Shown: one piece after another, positions 28,059-36,917 of the stretch | How the letters are laid out: every line of letters starts with the position of its first letter | How positions within the stretch are numbered: the first letter of the stretch is position 1 | Origin: Azorhizobium sp943371865 | GTDB taxonomy: Bacteria; Pseudomonadota; Alphaproteobacteria; Rhizobiales; Xanthobacteraceae | Assembly: GCF_943371865.1 (NCBI RefSeq) | Contig: NZ_CALRWL010000019.1 | Coordinates: forward strand, 28,267 to 92,266 | Reading direction: 5' to 3' | Length of the DNA stretch: 64,000 nucleotides | Made by a program: the position numbers and the translations under genes | The notes under the pieces: generated by a model | What the model was told of the DNA's origin: nothing | Database searches by the model: none | Seen by the model: only the letters and a program-made list of their open reading frames with translations

Positions 28059-28835
28059 ATGTCCCTCTCCCCCTCTTCTTCCGACCCTGACCGCAGCGCC
28101 GACGCGCCGATCCTGGATATCCGCGCTTTGCGCAAATCCTACGGCACCGTCGAGGTGCTCAAGGGCATCGATCTCAAGGTGGCGCGCCAGGAGCTGGTGT
28201 TCATCATCGGCCCGTCGGGCTCCGGCAAGAGCACCTTCCTGCGCTGCATGAACCGCCTGGAGGAACCCAGCGACGGTTCCATCTTCGTGGACGGCATCGA
28301 CCTGCTGCATCCCAAGACCGACATCAATGCCATGCGCCAGCGCATCGGCATGGTGTTCCAGTCGTTCAATCTCTATCCGCACATGACCGCGCTGGGGAAT
28401 GTCACCCTGGCTTTGCGCAAGGTGCTGGGCAAAAGCGCCAGCGAAGCCGACGCCATCGGCCTTGCGGCGCTGGAGCGCGTGGGCCTGGCGGAAAAGGCCC
28501 GCGCCTATCCGGGCCAGCTCTCCGGCGGCCAGCAGCAGCGGGTGGCCATCGCCCGCGCCATCGCGCTGGAGCCCAAGGTGATGCTGTTCGACGAGCCCAC
28601 CTCGGCGCTGGATCCGGAACTGGCCGGCAGCGTGCTGGCGGTGATGCGCGATCTGGCCCGCGACGGCATGACCATGGTGGTGGTGAGCCACGAAATGCGC
28701 TTTGCCCGCGATGCTGCCCACCGGGTGGTGTTCATGGAGGCCGGCGTGGTGGTGGAGCAAGGCCCGCCCGAGCAATTGTTCGGCCCCGACGCCCACCCGC
28801 GGGTGCGCGCCTTCCTCGCCGAAATCGCGCACTGA
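28059..28835 (+). CDS. Amino acid ABC transporter ATP-binding protein (GlnQ/HisP family)
   Basis: A 258-residue ATPase with Walker A GPSGSGKST, Q-loop MVFQSFNLYPHMT, signature LSGGQQQRVAIARA and Walker B VMLFDEPTSALDPE, then the switch His in VVVSHEMRFAR. The Q-loop and EPTSALDPE wording is that of the polar amino acid uptake family. It is followed after 7 bp by the first permease gene. Confidence 0.94.
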   Translation: MSLSPSSSDPDRSADAPILDIRALRKSYGTVEVLKGIDLKVARQELVFIIGPSGSGKSTFLRCMNRLEEPSDGSIFVDGIDLLHPKTDINAMRQRIGMVFQSFNLYPHMTALGNVTLALRKVLGKSASEADAIGLAALERVGLAEKARAYPGQLSGGQQQRVAIARAIALEPKVMLFDEPTSALDPELAGSVLAVMRDLARDGMTMVVVSHEMRFARDAAHRVVFMEAGVVVEQGPPEQLFGPDAHPRVRAFLAEIAH

Positions 28836-28842
28836 GGCCGCC

Positions 28843-29526
28843 ATGACCGGCGGCCAGCTCTTTCTCGAAACCTTCTTCAACCCCGTGGTGATGGCCCGCT
28901 ATCTGCCGGACATCCTCAAGGGCATGGTGGTGACCATCCAGATCGCCGCCTGCGTCATCGTCACCGGCATCGCCGCGGGCCTCGGTCTGGCGGTGCTGCG
29001 CAGCCTGCGGCTGAAGGCGGTGAACTTCGTCATCATCGTCTGCGTGGACATGGCTCGCGCCCTGCCGCCATTGGTGATCGTGCTGCTGGTCTATTTCGGC
29101 CTGCCGAACATCGGCCTCACGCTGCCCAGCTTCGTGGTGCTGTGGCTGGTGCTGTCGCTGGTGCTGGCGGCGTTTGCGGAAGAGGTGTTCTGGGCCGGCA
29201 TTCTCTCGGTGCGCAAGGGCCAGTGGGAAGCGGGGCGCTGCACCGGCCTCAGCGATTTCCAGACCCTGCGCTGGATCGTGCTGCCGCAGGCCATCCGCCT
29301 CACCGTGCCGCCGCTCACCAACCGCACCATCGCCATCACCAAGAACACCGCTTTGGGCACCGTCATCGGCGTGCCGGAAATCCTCAACCAGGCCACCACC
29401 GCCCAGAGCTTTTCCGGCAGCGCCACGCCTTTGATGATGGGGGCGCTGGCCTATCTGGTGCTGTTCGTGCCGGTGGTGATGGTGGGGCGCTATATCGAGA
29501 CCCGCTTTGCCTGGAGGCGTGCCTGA
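28843..29526 (+). CDS. Amino acid ABC transporter permease, first subunit
   Basis: A 227-residue HisM/GlnP-family permease with about five hydrophobic spans. The EAA-loop region reads EVFWAGILSVRKGQWEAGRCTGLSDFQTLRWIVLPQA, the conserved contact with the ATPase. It begins 7 bp after the ATPase gene; its stop overlaps the start of the next permease (TGATG). Confidence 0.92.
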   Translation: MTGGQLFLETFFNPVVMARYLPDILKGMVVTIQIAACVIVTGIAAGLGLAVLRSLRLKAVNFVIIVCVDMARALPPLVIVLLVYFGLPNIGLTLPSFVVLWLVLSLVLAAFAEEVFWAGILSVRKGQWEAGRCTGLSDFQTLRWIVLPQAIRLTVPPLTNRTIAITKNTALGTVIGVPEILNQATTAQSFSGSATPLMMGALAYLVLFVPVVMVGRYIETRFAWRRA

Positions 29527-30191
29527 TGGACGCCATTCTCCAGCAATTCTTCAATCTGGACATCATGCGCCAGGCCGCCCCGCTGGTGCTGCGCGGCCTC
29601 GGCATGACGCTTTTGGTGTGCGCCGCCGTGATCCCCCTGGGGCTCACCGGCGGATTGCTGGTGGCCCTGGGCAGTCGCCTGCACTCGAAGGTGCTGCGCA
29701 CCCTGCTGGCCGGCTTCATCGACGTGCTGCGCGCGCTGCCGCCGCTGGTGCTGCTGATCGCCATTTCCGCCGGGCTGCCATTCGCCGGCATCCGGCTGTC
29801 GCCGTTTGCCTGCGTGTGCCTGGCGCTGTTCCTGAATTCCTCGGCTTATTATGGCGAGGTCTATCGCGCCGGGCTCGACAGCGTCTCCCACGGCCAGTGG
29901 GAAGCGGCCCGCTCCACCGGCCTCGGCGCGCTCCAGACGCTCGCCTATGTGATGGTGCCGCAGGCGGTGCGCAATGTGCTCCCAGATCTGGTGTCCAACA
30001 CCGTGGAAGTGGTGAAGCTCACTTCGCTGGCCAGCGTGGTGGCGCTGCCCGAGATGCTCTATTCCGCCGACATGGCGCGGTCCGTCACCTTCAACTCGTC
30101 CCCCATCGTCCTCGCCGCACTGATCTATCTGGCCCTGCTGTGGCCGGTGGTGCGGCTGATGAGCCGGCTGGAACACCGGCTCGGCACATGA
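29526..30191 (+). CDS. Amino acid ABC transporter permease, second subunit
   Basis: A 221-residue paralogue of the preceding permease with the same EAA loop (YRAGLDSVSHGQWEAARSTGLG...VPQAVRNVLPDL). The start ATG overlaps the previous stop. The two would form the heterodimeric channel of the importer. The frame is open upstream inside the first permease gene but without homology there. Confidence 0.92.
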   Translation: MDAILQQFFNLDIMRQAAPLVLRGLGMTLLVCAAVIPLGLTGGLLVALGSRLHSKVLRTLLAGFIDVLRALPPLVLLIAISAGLPFAGIRLSPFACVCLALFLNSSAYYGEVYRAGLDSVSHGQWEAARSTGLGALQTLAYVMVPQAVRNVLPDLVSNTVEVVKLTSLASVVALPEMLYSADMARSVTFNSSPIVLAALIYLALLWPVVRLMSRLEHRLGT

Positions 30192-30215
30192 GGACCATCC
30201 CAGGAGTGTCTATCC

Positions 30216-31148
30216 ATGCGTGAAATCAAGGTGGCCGCCGCCCAGTTGGGCCCGATCCAGAAGGCCGAAAGCCGCGCGGCGGTGGTCGCCCGCATGATCG
30301 CTCTGATGCAGCAGGCCAAGGCGGAGGGCTGCCCCCTCATCGTCTATCCTGAGCTGGCGCTCACCACCTTCTTCCCGCGCTGGTACCATGAAGACCGCGC
30401 CGAGGCGGATTCCTGGTTCGAGGCGGAAATGCCCAGCCCCGCCACCCAGCCCTTGTTCGATGCCGCCCGCGCCATGGGCATGGCCATGAGCTTCGGCTAT
30501 GCGGAGAAGACCCCGGACGGGCACCATTTCAACACCTCCATCCTGGTGGATGCAGCGGGCAACATCGTCGGCAAATATCGCAAGATCCATCTGCCCGGCC
30601 ATGTGGAATATGATTCCGAGCGCAGCCACCAGCATCTGGAGAAGCGCTATTTCGAGCCCGGCGATCTGGGCTTCCCGGTGTGGCGGACGCTCGGCGGCAT
30701 CTTCGGCATGTGCATCTGCAACGACCGCCGCTGGCCCGAGACCTATCGCGAGATGGGCCTGCAAGGGGTGGAGATGATCGTGCTCGGTTTCAACACCCCC
30801 TCTGTCAACAGCCAGAAGGGGGCCGAGGGCCTGGCCCAGCGCCTGTTCCATCACAAGCTCTCGGTGCAGGCCGGCGCCTATCAGAATGCCACCTGGGTGA
30901 TCGCGGTGGCCAAGGCCGGCGACGAGGACGGCCACCACCTCATGGGCGGCACGCTGATCGTCAATCCCGACGGCGAAATCGTCGCGGAGTCCCAGACCGA
31001 GGGCGATGAACTGGTGATCCACGCCTGCGACCTGGACGATACCGTGTTCGGCAAGGAAACCATCTTCGATTTCGCCCGCCATCGCCGCATCGAGCATTAT
31101 GGCCGCATCACCGCGCAGGTGGGCGTGGTGCTGCCGCCGGAGGACTAA
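30216..31148 (+). CDS. N-carbamoyl-D-amino acid hydrolase-type carbon-nitrogen hydrolase
   Basis: A 310-residue nitrilase-superfamily amidohydrolase. The catalytic triad is visible as Glu46 in YPELALTTFFPRW, Lys123 in KYRKIHLPGH and Cys168 in CNDRRWPE. The motifs LALTTFFPRW, HLEKRYFEPGDLGFPV and CICNDRRWPE follow Agrobacterium D-carbamoylase closely. It should cleave N-carbamoyl amino acids to amino acid, CO2 and ammonia in the cytoplasm. A hydantoinase (32581) and hydantoin racemase (31862) nearby complete the classical three-enzyme hydantoin route. Because its start is only 25 bp after the permease gene it is probably co-transcribed with the transporter. Confidence 0.9.
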   Translation: MREIKVAAAQLGPIQKAESRAAVVARMIALMQQAKAEGCPLIVYPELALTTFFPRWYHEDRAEADSWFEAEMPSPATQPLFDAARAMGMAMSFGYAEKTPDGHHFNTSILVDAAGNIVGKYRKIHLPGHVEYDSERSHQHLEKRYFEPGDLGFPVWRTLGGIFGMCICNDRRWPETYREMGLQGVEMIVLGFNTPSVNSQKGAEGLAQRLFHHKLSVQAGAYQNATWVIAVAKAGDEDGHHLMGGTLIVNPDGEIVAESQTEGDELVIHACDLDDTVFGKETIFDFARHRRIEHYGRITAQVGVVLPPED

Positions 31149-31151
31149 GCC

Positions 31152-31844
31152 ATGGGTGATCTCAAACAGGCGCCGGTGACGCCGGGGCTGAGCTTCGACT
31201 TTGCGGCTTTGCCGCCGGCGGCGCGCTACAAATTGCTGACCGGCCTGGTGGTGCCGCGCCCCATCGCGCTGGTGACCACCATTTCGCCGGCGGGCGTGGT
31301 GAATGCGGCGCCGTTTTCCTTCTTCAACACCTTCGCCCAGGAGCCGCCCTTGCTGGTGCTCGGCATGGATGCCAGGCCCGGCGGCGAGATGAAGGATACG
31401 CTGGCCAACATCCGCCAGAACCGCGCCTTCGTGGTGCATCTGGTGGATGAGGACAGCGCCCGCGACATGAACGACTGCGCCATCGACTTTCCGTCCGCCA
31501 TCGGCGAGCCGGCGGCGCTGGGACTGGCGCTCGCCCCCGGCACCCACGGCCCGGTGCCCCGCCTTTCGGCGGCGCCGGTGGCCATGGAATGCCGGCAGGT
31601 GACCACGCTCAATTTCGGCCCCATGCGCGATCTGGTGATCGGCGAGGTGCTGGCCCTGCACACCCGCGCCGGCATCATCGATGCCGACACCCTGCGCACG
31701 GACTATGAGGTCTTTAAGCCCGTCGGCCGGCTGGGGGGCACGTTCTACAGCTTCCAGAACCAGCGCTTTTCCATGGAGCGGGAGAGCTATGCGGCCTATG
31801 TGGCGCGCACTAAGGCCCCCGCCCCCGAGGATGGCCCGGCGTGA
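31152..31844 (+). CDS. Flavin reductase family protein (split-barrel FMN-binding)
   Basis: A 230-residue FMN-binding split-barrel protein: RYKLLTGLVVPRPIALVTTIS, NAAPFSFFNTFAQEPPLLVLG and MECRQVTTLNFGPMRDLVIGEV are typical of the DIM6/NTAB group. It starts 3 bp after the carbamoylase gene, so they are co-expressed. No partner flavin monooxygenase is encoded nearby. A link to the rut genes as a RutF substitute is conceivable, but it is longer than usual RutF and not in that operon. Confidence 0.85.
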   Translation: MGDLKQAPVTPGLSFDFAALPPAARYKLLTGLVVPRPIALVTTISPAGVVNAAPFSFFNTFAQEPPLLVLGMDARPGGEMKDTLANIRQNRAFVVHLVDEDSARDMNDCAIDFPSAIGEPAALGLALAPGTHGPVPRLSAAPVAMECRQVTTLNFGPMRDLVIGEVLALHTRAGIIDADTLRTDYEVFKPVGRLGGTFYSFQNQRFSMERESYAAYVARTKAPAPEDGPA

Positions 31845-31861
31845 GCCGCCGGGCGCCGGCC

Positions 31862-32524
31862 TCAGGCCCCGGCGACCTGCACCGCGCCGATGGCCATGGT
31901 GACGGCGGCCTGGACCGGATCCACCACCGGCACGCCCAGGGCCTCTTCCAAGGCGCGGCGGTGGCGGGCCATGCCGGCGCAGCCCATGACGATGACGTCG
32001 GCGCGGTCCTGCTTGACCAGTTCGCCGCCCACCTCGATCATCCGCCCCAGGGTTCCGCTGCCCGACGCGCTCTCGGCCACGCTCATGTTGAGCGGGCGTT
32101 CACCGGCGAAGCGCTCGGTCAATCCCATCTGGCGCACATAGCGCTGGTGGCGCGGCATGGAGCCCTGGCCGATGGCGATGACGCCGAAACGGTCGCCGCG
32201 GGCCAATGCGGTCAGCAGCGCGCTCTCGGCAATGCCGAAGACCGGCCGCTTGGTGCCTTCGCGGCACACATGCAGGCCGGGATCGCTGTAGCAGGCGATG
32301 ACGAAGGCGCTGGCCGCATTGTCGCGCTCCACCAGCCGGCGCAGCGGGATGGTGACCTGTTCCGTATGTTCCTGGGTCTCGACGCCGAACGGGCCGTCCT
32401 CCAGGGTGACACAGCGGATCGTCGGGCCGTCGGCGAACCGCAGCGGCGCCAGCGCGGCATCGAAGCCGGCGGTCACGGCCGGGTTGGAGTTGGGGTTGAT
32501 CACCACGATGTCCGGCCGCGTCAT
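31862..32524 (-). CDS. Asp/Glu/hydantoin racemase family protein
   Basis: A 220-residue racemase with N-terminal VVINPNSNP, typical of hydantoin racemases, and the two catalytic cysteines at residue 78 (FVIACYSDP) and 182 (VIVMGCAGM). It would interconvert the enantiomers of 5-substituted hydantoins so that a stereospecific hydantoinase can use both. It is on the opposite strand to its partners: convergent with the flavin reductase gene and divergent from the hydantoinase gene. AGGGAAG upstream supports the ATG at 32524. Confidence 0.87.
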   Translation of the reverse strand: MTRPDIVVINPNSNPAVTAGFDAALAPLRFADGPTIRCVTLEDGPFGVETQEHTEQVTIPLRRLVERDNAASAFVIACYSDPGLHVCREGTKRPVFGIAESALLTALARGDRFGVIAIGQGSMPRHQRYVRQMGLTERFAGERPLNMSVAESASGSGTLGRMIEVGGELVKQDRADVIVMGCAGMARHRRALEEALGVPVVDPVQAAVTMAIGAVQVAGA

Positions 32525-32580
32525 CTCATCTTCCCTGTTTCAACGTCGTCTTGATCTTTATTAGTCCCGGAGTCCGGTCC

Positions 32581-34047
32581 ATGTCCACGAAACCTTATGA
32601 CCTCGTGCTGCGCGGCGGCACCGTCGCCACCGCCTCCGGCACCTTTGCCGCCGATGTGGCGGTGGAGGGGGAAACCATCGTCGCCATCGGCCGCAACCTG
32701 GGCCCCGGCGTGAAGGAGATCGATGCGCGCGGCAAATATGTGCTGCCCGGCGGTGTCGACAGCCATGCCCATATCGAGCAGGTGTCCGCCGGCGGCCTGT
32801 TGAACGCCGACACGTTCGAGAGCGCCACCACCTCCGCCGCGTTCGGCGGCACCACCACGGTGATTTCGTTCGCCGCCCAGCATGTGGGCCTCCGGCTCAA
32901 TGAGGTGCTGGAGGCCTATCACGGCCTCGCCCGCAAGGGCGCGGTGATCGACTATGCCTTCCACATGATCATCGCCGACCCCACCGAGGAAGCGCTGGCG
33001 GACCATCTGCCCAAGCTGATCCGCGAGGGGCACGCCTCCATCAAGCTGTTCATGACCTATGACCGGCTGCAACTGAATGACGAGAAGGTGCTCGACGTGC
33101 TGATGGCGGCACGCGAGAACAAGGCGCTGGTCTGCGTCCATGCGGAAAACCACGGCATGATCGCCTGGACCGCCAAGCGCCTGCTGGCCAAGGGCTATAG
33201 CGCGCCGAAATACCACGGCGTCGCCCATCCCCGCGCCTCGGAGGAAGAGGCCTTCCACCGGCTGATCACCCTCGCCGCCTTCGTGGATCAGCCGATCATG
33301 ATCTTCCACGTCTCCACCGCCGAAGGCGCCGCCCGCATCCGGCGGGCGCGGGGCGAGGGGCTGAAGGTGTTCGGCGAGACCTGCCCGCAATATCTGTTCC
33401 TCACCAACCAGGACATGGACCGTCCCGGCCTGGAGGGAGCGAAATTCATGTGCAGCCCACCGGCCCGCACCGCCCCCGACCAGGAAGCCTTGTGGCAGGC
33501 GCTGGCGCAGGGCGATCTGCAGGCCATCTCCTCCGACCACGCGCCCTATCGCATGGACGAGACCGGCAAATTGTCCGCCGGGCCGAACCCCGATTTCAAG
33601 CACATCGCCAACGGCCTGCCCGGCCTGGAGGTGCGCCTGCCGCTCCTGTTCGATGCCATGGTCAGCAAAGGGCGGCTGGGCATCGAGGAATTCGTGGCGC
33701 TCACCGCCACCAAGCCGGCGAAGATCTACGGCCTGCATCCGCGCAAGGGCGACATCATGATCGGCGCCGATGCGGACATTGCGGTATGGGACCCCACCAA
33801 GCAGGTGGAGATCCAGGATGCGGGCATGCACGACCGCACCGGCTTCACCCCGTTCGCGGGCCGCACCGTCACCGGCTGGCCGGTCACGGTGCTGAGCCGC
33901 GGCCGCGTGGTGGTGGAAGACAATGCGTTGAAAGCTGCCCCCGGCAGCGGCCAGTTCCTGGCCCGCACCGCCGGCCCCGCCGCCGAGCCCACCGGCAAGC
34001 GCGCGCCGGAATTCGATCCGGCCCAGAGCTTCGGCGCCCGCCTCTAG
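32581..34047 (+). CDS. hydA: Dihydropyrimidinase / D-hydantoinase
   Basis: A 488-residue cyclic amidohydrolase that opens dihydropyrimidine or hydantoin rings. Metal ligands are visible in DSHAHIEQ, the carbamylated-lysine region IKLFMTYD, VHAENH, FHVSTAEG and the catalytic Asp in SSDHAPY. CSPPARTAPDQ and the following long C-terminal part are also family features. The start at 32581 follows a GGAG; a TTG start 30 bp upstream is less likely. With the carbamoylase and racemase encoded upstream it forms a hydantoin utilisation set. It ends 7 bp from the converging LysR gene. Confidence 0.93.
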   Translation: MSTKPYDLVLRGGTVATASGTFAADVAVEGETIVAIGRNLGPGVKEIDARGKYVLPGGVDSHAHIEQVSAGGLLNADTFESATTSAAFGGTTTVISFAAQHVGLRLNEVLEAYHGLARKGAVIDYAFHMIIADPTEEALADHLPKLIREGHASIKLFMTYDRLQLNDEKVLDVLMAARENKALVCVHAENHGMIAWTAKRLLAKGYSAPKYHGVAHPRASEEEAFHRLITLAAFVDQPIMIFHVSTAEGAARIRRARGEGLKVFGETCPQYLFLTNQDMDRPGLEGAKFMCSPPARTAPDQEALWQALAQGDLQAISSDHAPYRMDETGKLSAGPNPDFKHIANGLPGLEVRLPLLFDAMVSKGRLGIEEFVALTATKPAKIYGLHPRKGDIMIGADADIAVWDPTKQVEIQDAGMHDRTGFTPFAGRTVTGWPVTVLSRGRVVVEDNALKAAPGSGQFLARTAGPAAEPTGKRAPEFDPAQSFGARL

Positions 34048-34054
34048 GGGGCTC

Positions 34055-35002
34055 TCAGCCAGCGTGACGTCCGGCCCGCCCCATGGGCAGGCCGGGGGTC
34101 ACGCCGGCGAAATCCTCCCGTGCCGCGCCGGCCAGGATGGCGCGGTGCAAGGAGCGGCCGGCCGGCGACAGATCCCGGCCTGAGCGCTTGATCAGGAACA
34201 ATTGCCGCTCCACCCTCGGCGCCGTCAACGGGCGGAAGGTCAGCTCGGGATGGTCCGGCCGCGGCCAGGCCAGGCTGGGCAGCGGCGCCACGCCCACGCC
34301 CGCCTCCACCATGGCCAGCAGCGTGGCCGGGTGCTCCGCCTCATGATGGGGCAAGGTGGCGGACGTGGTGGGCAGGCCCCGCTCCATCTCCAGCCGGATG
34401 CCGGTGCCCGGCGCCATGGCGATCACCCCGGCGGCGGCGCTTTCCGCCCAGGTCACGGTCTCCCGCGCCGCCAGAGGATGATCGCGGCGCATCACCAGCG
34501 CGAAGATGTCGGTGAGCAGGAAGGCGCTGTCGAGATCGGGATCATCGCCCGGCACATTGGCGATGCCCAGTTCCGCGTCGCCGCTGCGCAAGGCGGTGAT
34601 GATCTGGTGCCGGGGCGCCTCGCGCACGGCGACGCTGACCATGGGATGGGCCTGCTGGAACTGCGCCAGCACCGCCGGCAGCAGCCGCAGCGCCACCGAG
34701 GGCACGCAGGTCACCGCCACATGGCCGCGCCGATGCTCCTTGAGATCCTGGAGGTCCTGCACCTGATGGTCCAGATCCGCCAGCAGGCGCTGGATGCCGG
34801 GCAGGAATTCGCTGCCCATGGCGCTCAGCTGCACGCTGCGGGTGGTGCGGTCCAACAGCCGCACGCCCACCTCCGCCTCCAATTGCTGCACCGCCTGGCT
34901 CAGCGCCGATTGCGACATGGCGAGCTGGCGCGCGGCGCGGCTGAAACTGCCGGTCTGGGCCACGGCGACGAAGGCGCGCAATTGGCGCAGGCTCATATTC
35001 AT
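34055..35002 (-). CDS. LysR family transcriptional regulator
   Basis: A 315-residue LysR protein with an N-terminal winged helix (MSLRQLRAFVAVAQTGSFSRAARQL...SQSALSQAVQQLE) and a two-lobe effector domain (about residues 90-295). It is divergent from the NitT/TauT-rut operon starting at 35177 and probably regulates it. Three in-frame ATGs (35008, 35002, 34996) are close together and no strong ribosome site separates them; 35002 was chosen for the usual short lead into MSLRQLRAF. Confidence 0.85.
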   Translation of the reverse strand: MNMSLRQLRAFVAVAQTGSFSRAARQLAMSQSALSQAVQQLEAEVGVRLLDRTTRSVQLSAMGSEFLPGIQRLLADLDHQVQDLQDLKEHRRGHVAVTCVPSVALRLLPAVLAQFQQAHPMVSVAVREAPRHQIITALRSGDAELGIANVPGDDPDLDSAFLLTDIFALVMRRDHPLAARETVTWAESAAAGVIAMAPGTGIRLEMERGLPTTSATLPHHEAEHPATLLAMVEAGVGVAPLPSLAWPRPDHPELTFRPLTAPRVERQLFLIKRSGRDLSPAGRSLHRAILAGAAREDFAGVTPGLPMGRAGRHAG

Positions 35003-35009
35003 CAGCATA

Positions 35010-35027
35010 ATTGATAAATATATCGAT
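35010..35027. promoter_or_regulatory. AT-rich imperfect palindrome, candidate LysR site/promoter
   Basis: This 18-bp stretch equals its own reverse complement at 14 positions (outer arms ATTGATA / TATCGAT). It is strikingly AT-rich against its surroundings and lies just in front of the LysR gene, about 150 bp before the divergent transporter gene. Both autoregulation and activation of the rut operon are plausible. Confidence 0.4.
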
Positions 35028-35176
35028 TTTTCCCGGCTTGTTAATAAGAACCGCCGATGCAACACTTTTGTCCATGGCTAAAACCTGTGCAGCCGATGAT
35101 CGGCCCCAGGTTCCGCCCATCTGAGACGACGGCGCGGCCAACGCGCCGCGCCCCCTTCCAGACGAGGACATCCGCG

Positions 35177-36190
35177 GTGATCGATCGGCGCACCCTCATC
35201 AAGACCACCCTCGCCGGCGCGGCGCTGGGCAGCTTCGGCCGGTTCGCCCCGGCATGGGCGGCGGGCACCCCGGTGGTGGTGTCCGAAGCCCTGCGCCTGG
35301 GCATGTATGCCTCGCTTTATGTGGCGGCGGACAAGGGCCTGTTCGCCAAGCATGGGCTGGAGGCGGACCTCTCCACCGCCGGCGGCATCGCCTTGCCCAC
35401 CCCCATCGTGCTGTCGGGGCGGGCGCAGTTCGGCGTCACCAGCCCCGGCATGTCGGTGAATGCCACCCGCGAAGGCGGCAAGCTGAAGAACATCGCCAAG
35501 ATCGTCGGCGGCGTCTCCATGTGGGCCATGGCGCGGCCGGACAGCACCATCAAGACCATCGACGATCTGCGCGACAAGACCATCGCCACGCTGAAATTCC
35601 CCTCCTCCACGCTCCAGGTGCCCACCTATGTGATGAAGACCGTGGGCAAGTTCGATCCCAAGGAGGCCGGCGTCACCTTCCTGGAATTGCCCATGGGCGC
35701 CCAGGCCGCCGCGGTGAAGGACGGCCGCGCGGATCTGGCCACCGCGTTCGAATGGGACATTTCCATCGGCGTGGAGCAGTTCGGCCTGAAGCCGGTGCTG
35801 TCGTTCGGCGATGTGCTGGGGCCGCTGTGCTTCACCACCGCCATGGCCAGCGAAGACTATATCGCCAAGAACCCGGCCACCGTGCAGGGCTTCTGCAATG
35901 CCTTGGCCGAAGCGCAGAAGATGATGCACCAGGACAATGCGGTGTTCACGCAGGTAGCGGAAAAATACTTCCCCAAGGTCTCGCCCAGCGTCGTCGCCAA
36001 CGCCACCAAGAATTTCTTCGGCTCGCGCACCGCCATTCCGCAGAACCCGACCATTTCGGCGGAAGAATGGGACCGCGCCATGCAGCTGGAACTGGGCGGC
36101 GGCTCCATCAAGGAGACCCTGCCCTATGCCCAGATGGTGGACAATAGCTTCGCAGTGAAGGCCGCCAAGGACTTCGGATTGGCCGGATGA
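35177..36190 (+). CDS. NitT/TauT-type ABC transporter substrate-binding protein of the rut operon
   Basis: A 337-residue binding protein of the SsuA/ThiY-like class. It starts with a twin-arginine signal (IDRRTLIKTTLAGAALG, cleavage near AWA-AG). LRLGMYASLYVAADKGLFAKHGLEADL and the G-rich IVLSGRAQFGVTSPG segment are typical. GAGGA 8 nt before the GTG at 35177 sets the start. It overlaps rutB by ATGA and belongs with the permease (37318) and ATPase (38948) genes, so it likely binds a pyrimidine or related compound. Confidence 0.87.
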   Translation: MIDRRTLIKTTLAGAALGSFGRFAPAWAAGTPVVVSEALRLGMYASLYVAADKGLFAKHGLEADLSTAGGIALPTPIVLSGRAQFGVTSPGMSVNATREGGKLKNIAKIVGGVSMWAMARPDSTIKTIDDLRDKTIATLKFPSSTLQVPTYVMKTVGKFDPKEAGVTFLELPMGAQAAAVKDGRADLATAFEWDISIGVEQFGLKPVLSFGDVLGPLCFTTAMASEDYIAKNPATVQGFCNALAEAQKMMHQDNAVFTQVAEKYFPKVSPSVVANATKNFFGSRTAIPQNPTISAEEWDRAMQLELGGGSIKETLPYAQMVDNSFAVKAAKDFGLAG

Positions 36191-36912
36191 CCATAGCCAC
36201 CAGCTTTCCCCCCGAGCGCCGCCGCGTGGTGCTCCCCGCCCGTCCCGAGCCGCTGTCGCTGGCGGTGGAGGAGACCGCGGTCATCGTCGTGGACATGCAG
36301 AATGCCTATGCCTCCCCGGGCGGCTATCTGGATATCGCCGGCTTCGACATCTCCGGCGCCAAGCCGGCGATCGCGGCCATCGCCGAGACCTTAAGCATCG
36401 CCCGCGCCGCCGGGGTCACGGTGATCTATTTCCAGAACGGTTGGGACAAGGACTATGTGGAGGCCGGCGGCCCCGGCTCGCCCAACTGGCACAAGTCCAA
36501 TGCCCTGAAGACCATGCGCAAGCAGCCGGAACTTTCCGGCACCCTGCTGGCCAAGGGCGGCTGGGACTATGCTTTGGTGGATGCGCTGGCGCCGCAGCCC
36601 GGCGACATCGTGGTGCCCAAGCCGCGCTATTCCGGCTTCTTCAACTCGCAGTTCGACAGCATCCTGCGCGCCCGCGGCATCCGCAATCTGGTGTTCTGCG
36701 GCATCGCCACCAATGTCTGCGTGGAATCCACCCTGCGTGATGGCTTCCACCTGGAATATTTCGGCGTGCTGCTGGAAGACGCCACCCATCAGGCCGGCCC
36801 CGACTTCGTGCAGAAGGCCGCCATCTACAATGTGGAGACCTTCTTCGGCTGGGTCTCCAATGTCGCCGATTTCCGTCGCGCCTTCGCGCAGATCCCTCCC
36901 CAGGAAGACTGA
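36187..36912 (+). CDS. rutB: RutB, (per)ureidoacrylate amidohydrolase
   Basis: A 241-residue isochorismatase-fold amidohydrolase. The catalytic triad is Asp36 (VVDMQNAYA), Lys145 (VPKPRYSGFF) and Cys178 (GIATNVCVEST). Long runs such as FQNGWDKDYVEAGGPGSPN and SNALKTMRKQP match E. coli RutB. In the Rut pathway it splits (peroxy)ureidoacrylate into aminoacrylate, CO2 and ammonia. It is translationally coupled to the upstream binding-protein gene and sits 5 bp before rutC. Confidence 0.95.
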   Translation: MTIATSFPPERRRVVLPARPEPLSLAVEETAVIVVDMQNAYASPGGYLDIAGFDISGAKPAIAAIAETLSIARAAGVTVIYFQNGWDKDYVEAGGPGSPNWHKSNALKTMRKQPELSGTLLAKGGWDYALVDALAPQPGDIVVPKPRYSGFFNSQFDSILRARGIRNLVFCGIATNVCVESTLRDGFHLEYFGVLLEDATHQAGPDFVQKAAIYNVETFFGWVSNVADFRRAFAQIPPQED

Positions 36913-36917
36913 CCACC

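Noticed and set aside
31152..31844. The flavin reductase as RutF
   Set aside because: It is longer than usual RutF, lies in the carbamoylase operon and there is no RutA for it to serve in the window.
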